Of a stretch of 64,000 nt of DNA, positions 60,813 through 64,000 are shown in pieces (within the stretch, counting starts at the first letter, position 1; each line of letters starts with the position of its first letter). The translations under genes and the position numbers were made by a program. The DNA comes from an uncultured Pontibacter sp. (GTDB taxonomy: Bacteria > Bacteroidota > Bacteroidia > Cytophagales > Hymenobacteraceae), in NCBI RefSeq assembly GCF_947495565.1, contig NZ_CANLZM010000016.1, positions 1-64,000 of the forward strand, in the 5' to 3' direction. A model generated the notes under the pieces. That model did no database searches, was not told the DNA's origin, and was given only the letters and a program-made list of their open reading frames with translations.

Positions 60813-61235
60813 TTAAGAGCAGCTGGCGCAGGTGCCTTTCATGATCAGGCTGATTTCTTCGGTCTTGAAGTTCTCGGGCAAGGCAATCTCCGGGATACGG
60901 GCCTTGGGCAGGCAATAGGTTTCATTACATAAGTTACAATGAAAATGCACGTGCAAGTCCTCAGGAGCACATTCACAACCCTCTTCGCAGCGTGCGTACT
61001 TTACCGAACCCGTTCCATCCACAATACTATGCACCAGTCCCTTTTCTTCGAAGGTTTTCAGGGTGCGGTACAACGTAATGCGGTCGGCGCGGTGAAAAGC
61101 TGCTTCCAGATCGTTTAGACTCACTGCAGCCTGTTGTTTAAAAAGGAAGTCCAGCACCAACAGGCGCATGGCAGTTGGTTTTATATTTTTTTGATGCAGT
61201 GCATTTTCTATTTTTTGAAGCATAGTTCTATTCAT
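60813..61235 (-). CDS. zur: Fur/Zur family transcriptional regulator
   Basis: 140-residue Fur-family protein. Winged helix: KPTAMRLLVLDFLFKQQAAV, SLNDLEAAFHRADRITLYRT, LKTFEEKGLVHSIVDGTGSV. Metal sites: CECAPEDLHVHFHCNLCNET and a C-terminal KGTCASCS, giving the structural CxxC pairs. In this metal operon it more likely senses zinc (Zur) than iron. It is 12 bases after the ynfA-like gene. A missing second His-rich site means metal identity is not proven. Confidence 0.85.
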   Translation of the reverse strand: MNRTMLQKIENALHQKNIKPTAMRLLVLDFLFKQQAAVSLNDLEAAFHRADRITLYRTLKTFEEKGLVHSIVDGTGSVKYARCEEGCECAPEDLHVHFHCNLCNETYCLPKARIPEIALPENFKTEEISLIMKGTCASCS

Positions 61236-61247
61236 TCATCGTTTCCT

Positions 61248-61577
61248 TTATTTTCGCGGCATGTAAATGATGATGCAAGCGCCCAAAAGCGCAATCATAG
61301 CACCGATAACATCCCATCTGTCGGGTCTGTGGCCGTCCACTTTCCAGCCCCAAGCCAATGACATAATGATAAAGATCCCCCCATAGGTGGCATAGACCCT
61401 GGCAAAGCTAGCCGTTTGCCAGGTGGCTATTACCCCGTACAGCACGAGAACAATAGCTCCTAATGCCCCATACCATAGTGGTTTGTCTTCTTTCAGCCAT
61501 TGCCACACCATATAGCCGCCACCGATTTCGCACAGGCCTGCTAAAAAGAAAATACCTAATGATTTTAAAATTTCCAT
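61248..61577 (-). CDS. ynfA: YnfA family small membrane protein
   Basis: 109 residues from ATG at 61575-61577 (MEILKSLGIFFLAGLCEIGG); an in-frame start 33 bases upstream adds no conserved residues. Four helices fit the UPF0060/YnfA family (GGYMVWQWLKEDKPLWYGAL; ARVYATYGGIFIIMSLAWGW; ending IALLGACIIIYMPRK). This family resembles small multidrug-resistance transporters and has been linked to cation export. It sits between czcB and the Fur-type regulator. Confidence 0.92.
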   Translation of the reverse strand: MEILKSLGIFFLAGLCEIGGGYMVWQWLKEDKPLWYGALGAIVLVLYGVIATWQTASFARVYATYGGIFIIMSLAWGWKVDGHRPDRWDVIGAMIALLGACIIIYMPRK

Positions 61578-61649
61578 TTCTGCTCTTCTGTTGAAGCTGC
61601 TCTGCAGCATGTGTGCTAGCTCTGCGCTAACTTTTCCTTTTTCGGCCTA

Positions 61650-62837
61650 TCAATGATGGCCACCTTCTTCTTCGGCGTTTCGCATTTTAGCAAGCAGCGA
61701 GTGCGCTCCTTTCGTTACAAAGTTACTGGCTGCCGTATCGACTCCGGCTGGAAAGGCTATCTGTACAAAGCCACCTTCTTCCATACCGCGTTCTACAGGC
61801 ACCATGCGGAACTGCTTCATCACAGCATCCCCTTCCTTTGCCTGACCAGTGTACAGAAAAACATAACTGCTGTTGTTTTCCTGCACAACTGCCGCCTCCG
61901 GTAAAGCCAGTACCTGCCGGTTATCCAGCGCTACCTGGGCCTGCACGTACATGCCGGGTACCAGGTCTTTGTCTTCTTCTTCCATGTGCGCATGCACCTG
62001 CACGGTCCGTTCCGGGCTGATCTCTTTACCGATCAGGTAGATCGTAGCCTGATGGTTCACAACTGTTTCACCCGGAAGCGAATAATGTACTTTCTGCCCC
62101 TTTTTTAAGGAGGCCAAATCCTTTTCGAACACTGTCAGCTCTACGTGCATGTGGTCGGTATCTGCAATGCGGAATAGCACGTCTGTGGGCGCTACGTATT
62201 TTCCCACATCCGCATTCACGAAAGTAATGTAGCCTTCCAACGGTGCTAAAAGGGGTAAAACACGTTTGATTTGACCACTTCGCAATGAACCGTTGGCAAT
62301 ACCGATAATCGCTAACCGTTCCTGCAGGGCCTGTACCCGCGTTTGTATGCTTTTATACTCTGCCACGGTCTGCTGGTAGGTCTTTGCCGCCGTAACCTGC
62401 TCCTCATGTAGTTCCTTTTGCCGTTTGTATTCCAGCTCCAGGTAATCCAGTCGGTTTCTGGCTTCCAGGTAGTCTTCTTGTAAGGTCACAAATTCCGGGT
62501 TTTCAATGGTAGCCAGCAACTCTCCTTTCTTCACGTAGCGACCTTCCATTACTTCTGTTTTCCGGATAAACCCGCCGAGCGGAGCAGTGACCGAAGCCAT
62601 GTTCTGCGGTGGTAAATCCAGCTTTCCAGTCAGGGTCAGCATGTTGCTCAGGTTCCGCATTTCGGGTTTGCCCAATGCAATCCCTGCGACCTGATACTGC
62701 TCTGCGGTGAGTTCTGCCCTATCGGGACTTTCTTCTTCATGTGCTTCCGCCTCTTCCTGTGCCGGTTCAGTTGTATTGCCACAGGAAACAAGAGTTAGAA
62801 AGCAGGTAAGGTATGCGATATAGATGATCCTTTTCAT
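61650..62837 (-). CDS. czcB: RND periplasmic adaptor, CzcB-like
   Basis: 395-residue membrane-fusion lipoprotein (lipobox LTLVSC). Membrane-fusion halves are visible (TAPLGGFIRKTEVMEGRYVK; LLAPLEGYITFVNADVGKYV) around a coiled-coil (DYLEARNRLDYLELEYKRQK). It ends with a His pair (EEEGGHH). There is no CPMHP metal-binding domain, unlike the cus-type adaptors. It joins the CzcA pump (outside the window) to CzcC. It follows czcC by about 20 bases. Confidence 0.92.
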   Translation of the reverse strand: MKRIIYIAYLTCFLTLVSCGNTTEPAQEEAEAHEEESPDRAELTAEQYQVAGIALGKPEMRNLSNMLTLTGKLDLPPQNMASVTAPLGGFIRKTEVMEGRYVKKGELLATIENPEFVTLQEDYLEARNRLDYLELEYKRQKELHEEQVTAAKTYQQTVAEYKSIQTRVQALQERLAIIGIANGSLRSGQIKRVLPLLAPLEGYITFVNADVGKYVAPTDVLFRIADTDHMHVELTVFEKDLASLKKGQKVHYSLPGETVVNHQATIYLIGKEISPERTVQVHAHMEEEDKDLVPGMYVQAQVALDNRQVLALPEAAVVQENNSSYVFLYTGQAKEGDAVMKQFRMVPVERGMEEGGFVQIAFPAGVDTAASNFVTKGAHSLLAKMRNAEEEGGHH

Positions 62838-62858
62838 GTCGGATGATTTCTCTTGTGA

Positions 62859-64000
62859 TTATAGTTGATTTTCCAGGATGTAGTGTAACTCGATGACAGC
62901 TCTGTCATAAGCATAAAGCGTTTCCAAGTAATTGGTCCGGATGGCCAGTCCCCTGTTCAGGTTCAGGATGTAGTCCTGGTAACTGATCTCTCCGGCGCGG
63001 TAAGCTTTCGTGGCCTGGGTGATGATAAGCTGTGCCTGTGGCAAGGCAGTCTTTTCATAGTAAGTTAGGCTACTTTGTAGTTTTAGAGCCTGCTGTAAGG
63101 CTACTTCGACATCCGCCCGCAACTCGTTGCGCGTTTGCTGCAGGTTCAGCTCCGCCACATCCGCCTGTATTTTAGCAGCCTCAATGCGACGCTTCTGTGG
63201 TTTTACCCAGAGTGGGACAGCAACCCCAACAGAAACTTCCTGTGGCGCTTCGAAGGCTTCAGCACCGTTAGCATGATTGCCCCCTAAGGTACGATTCGTA
63301 TACCCAAGCTGCAGGTCTGGTAACAACTTCGCGCGCTCAAGCTTGGTCTCCGCCTGCTGAACGGCTACTTGCTGTTGCGCCATGCGAAGCCTTGGGTTCT
63401 GTTCTAGTTGCGCTTCGGTTATGGTAGGCAAAGCAAGCCGGTTCAGCACCGTATCGGCTGTGGCTACAAGCGTATCGGTTACCAGCAAGGCCTGTAGCCT
63501 TTCCTGGAAGACAGCAACATCTGCTTCCGCCTGAAAAGCGTTATTGCGCACCTCAGACAGCTGTGCTTCCGCACTTACTTTCTCCAGCAGGTTCGTCTCA
63601 CCGGTGCGTAGCCTGACCTGTGCGGCTTTAGAAAACTGTACATACAGGCTGTCCTGGTAGGTAAGTAAGCGTAGCCGTGACAGGGCATACACAAGGCCGT
63701 AATAGTTGAGCTTTACTTCGCGAATCACTTCACGCTGGCGTTGTGTAAGATTAACTCTGCTGACTTCAATCAGTTCATCGGCTAACTTGGCCTGCCTGCT
63801 ATAGAGCGTCGGCAGTGACAGGGACTGCGAGACAGAAATCTCGTTGTCATAAGTACCTGTAGCCAGTTTTCCGGTTGAGAACCGTACTTGCGTTTTGTCC
63901 AGATTCCAGGAGGCTCCTTGCAAGGTTTGACTTCTTTTTACGTTTAGGCTGGCAGCACTTATAGCAGGGTTCTGCGCAAGCGCACGGTTCACTGCTTCCT
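62859..64000 (-). CDS. czcC: TolC-family outer-membrane channel, CzcC-like (5' end beyond window)
   Basis: At least 380 residues of an outer-membrane efflux protein: NRALAQNPAISAASLNVKRS at the visible N-terminus, a first coiled-coil repeat (SKAAQVRLRTGETNLLEKVS) and a second (ITQATKAYRAGEISYQDYIL), typical of CzcC/CusC. The frame is open to the right edge (EAV before NRAL), so the true start and signal peptide lie outside. It exports Co/Zn/Cd with CzcB and CzcA. The first gene visible of the minus-strand operon. Confidence 0.9.
   Translation of the reverse strand, partial: EAVNRALAQNPAISAASLNVKRSQTLQGASWNLDKTQVRFSTGKLATGTYDNEISVSQSLSLPTLYSRQAKLADELIEVSRVNLTQRQREVIREVKLNYYGLVYALSRLRLLTYQDSLYVQFSKAAQVRLRTGETNLLEKVSAEAQLSEVRNNAFQAEADVAVFQERLQALLVTDTLVATADTVLNRLALPTITEAQLEQNPRLRMAQQQVAVQQAETKLERAKLLPDLQLGYTNRTLGGNHANGAEAFEAPQEVSVGVAVPLWVKPQKRRIEAAKIQADVAELNLQQTRNELRADVEVALQQALKLQSSLTYYEKTALPQAQLIITQATKAYRAGEISYQDYILNLNRGLAIRTNYLETLYAYDRAVIELHYILENQL

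Overview
The window looks like an accessory region of a Bacteroidota chromosome or large plasmid, most likely Cytophagales (Hymenobacteraceae such as Pontibacter). This rests on the protein families (DUF3347, DUF2911, DUF3703, HYC_CC_PP, MerTP, GDCCxxC), on several -7 elements of the Bacteroidota form TAnnTTTG, and on weak use of Shine-Dalgarno sites. The genus is inference. No rRNA, tRNA, replication gene, integrase or CRISPR array was recognised.

Layout. 1-5.1 kb (minus): a type III restriction-modification operon mod-rhuM-res, with res running off the left edge. 5.4-6.4 kb (plus): a small gene and a zeta-toxin-like kinase, probably a toxin-antitoxin pair. 7.1-9.4 kb (plus): a Met/His-rich ORF, a manganese catalase and a DsbA-like protein. 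9.5-16.2 kb (plus): a compact cluster of two soluble PQQ-type sugar-dehydrogenase-like lipoproteins, a small membrane protein, a DUF4396 membrane protein, a lipoprotein with cell-wall-binding-repeat-2-like segments, and a glycine-zipper protein; its function is unknown. 16.3-25.8 kb: a decayed gene, two divergent ion-channel paralogues, a Rieske/DUF2231 fusion, a multicopper oxidase fused to a CopB-like barrel, remnants, PepSY and DUF2911 proteins.

25.9-44.5 kb is a copper/silver region: two Met-rich lipoproteins, a CopB-type (CPH) ATPase, an AraC regulator with an HMA-like sensor domain, and a cus-type RND operon on the minus strand. In that operon cusA is split by one in-frame TAA, cusB is duplicated in tandem, and a 43-residue membrane protein and a DUF3347 protein follow. 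On the plus strand lie a CopA-type (CPC) ATPase, an HMA chaperone, a frameshifted DUF2911 gene and a cysteine-less HMA paralogue.

44.5-54.6 kb is an insertion and defence island. It holds a 164-bp, highly foldable element with 16-bp inverted ends and an 11-bp direct repeat, a small orphan gene, a HigBA-like toxin-antitoxin pair with its operator, a Gabija-like pair (OLD nuclease plus UvrD-like helicase), an IS3-family element with a frameshift signal, and a transposase remnant cut by it. 54.8-56.1 kb (plus) is a short mercury operon, arsR-merTP-GDCCxxC, with a clear operator/promoter but no merA. 56.2-64 kb (minus) is a zinc/cadmium/cobalt operon: czcC (cut by the right edge), czcB, ynfA, a Fur/Zur regulator, DUF3703, a CadA/ZntA ATPase, a Na+/Ca2+-exchanger-like protein and a ZIP transporter.

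Together the genes describe an island of metal homeostasis (Cu/Ag, Hg, Zn/Cd/Co), oxidative and envelope stress functions, and anti-phage defence, with clear marks of duplication, decay and IS activity.
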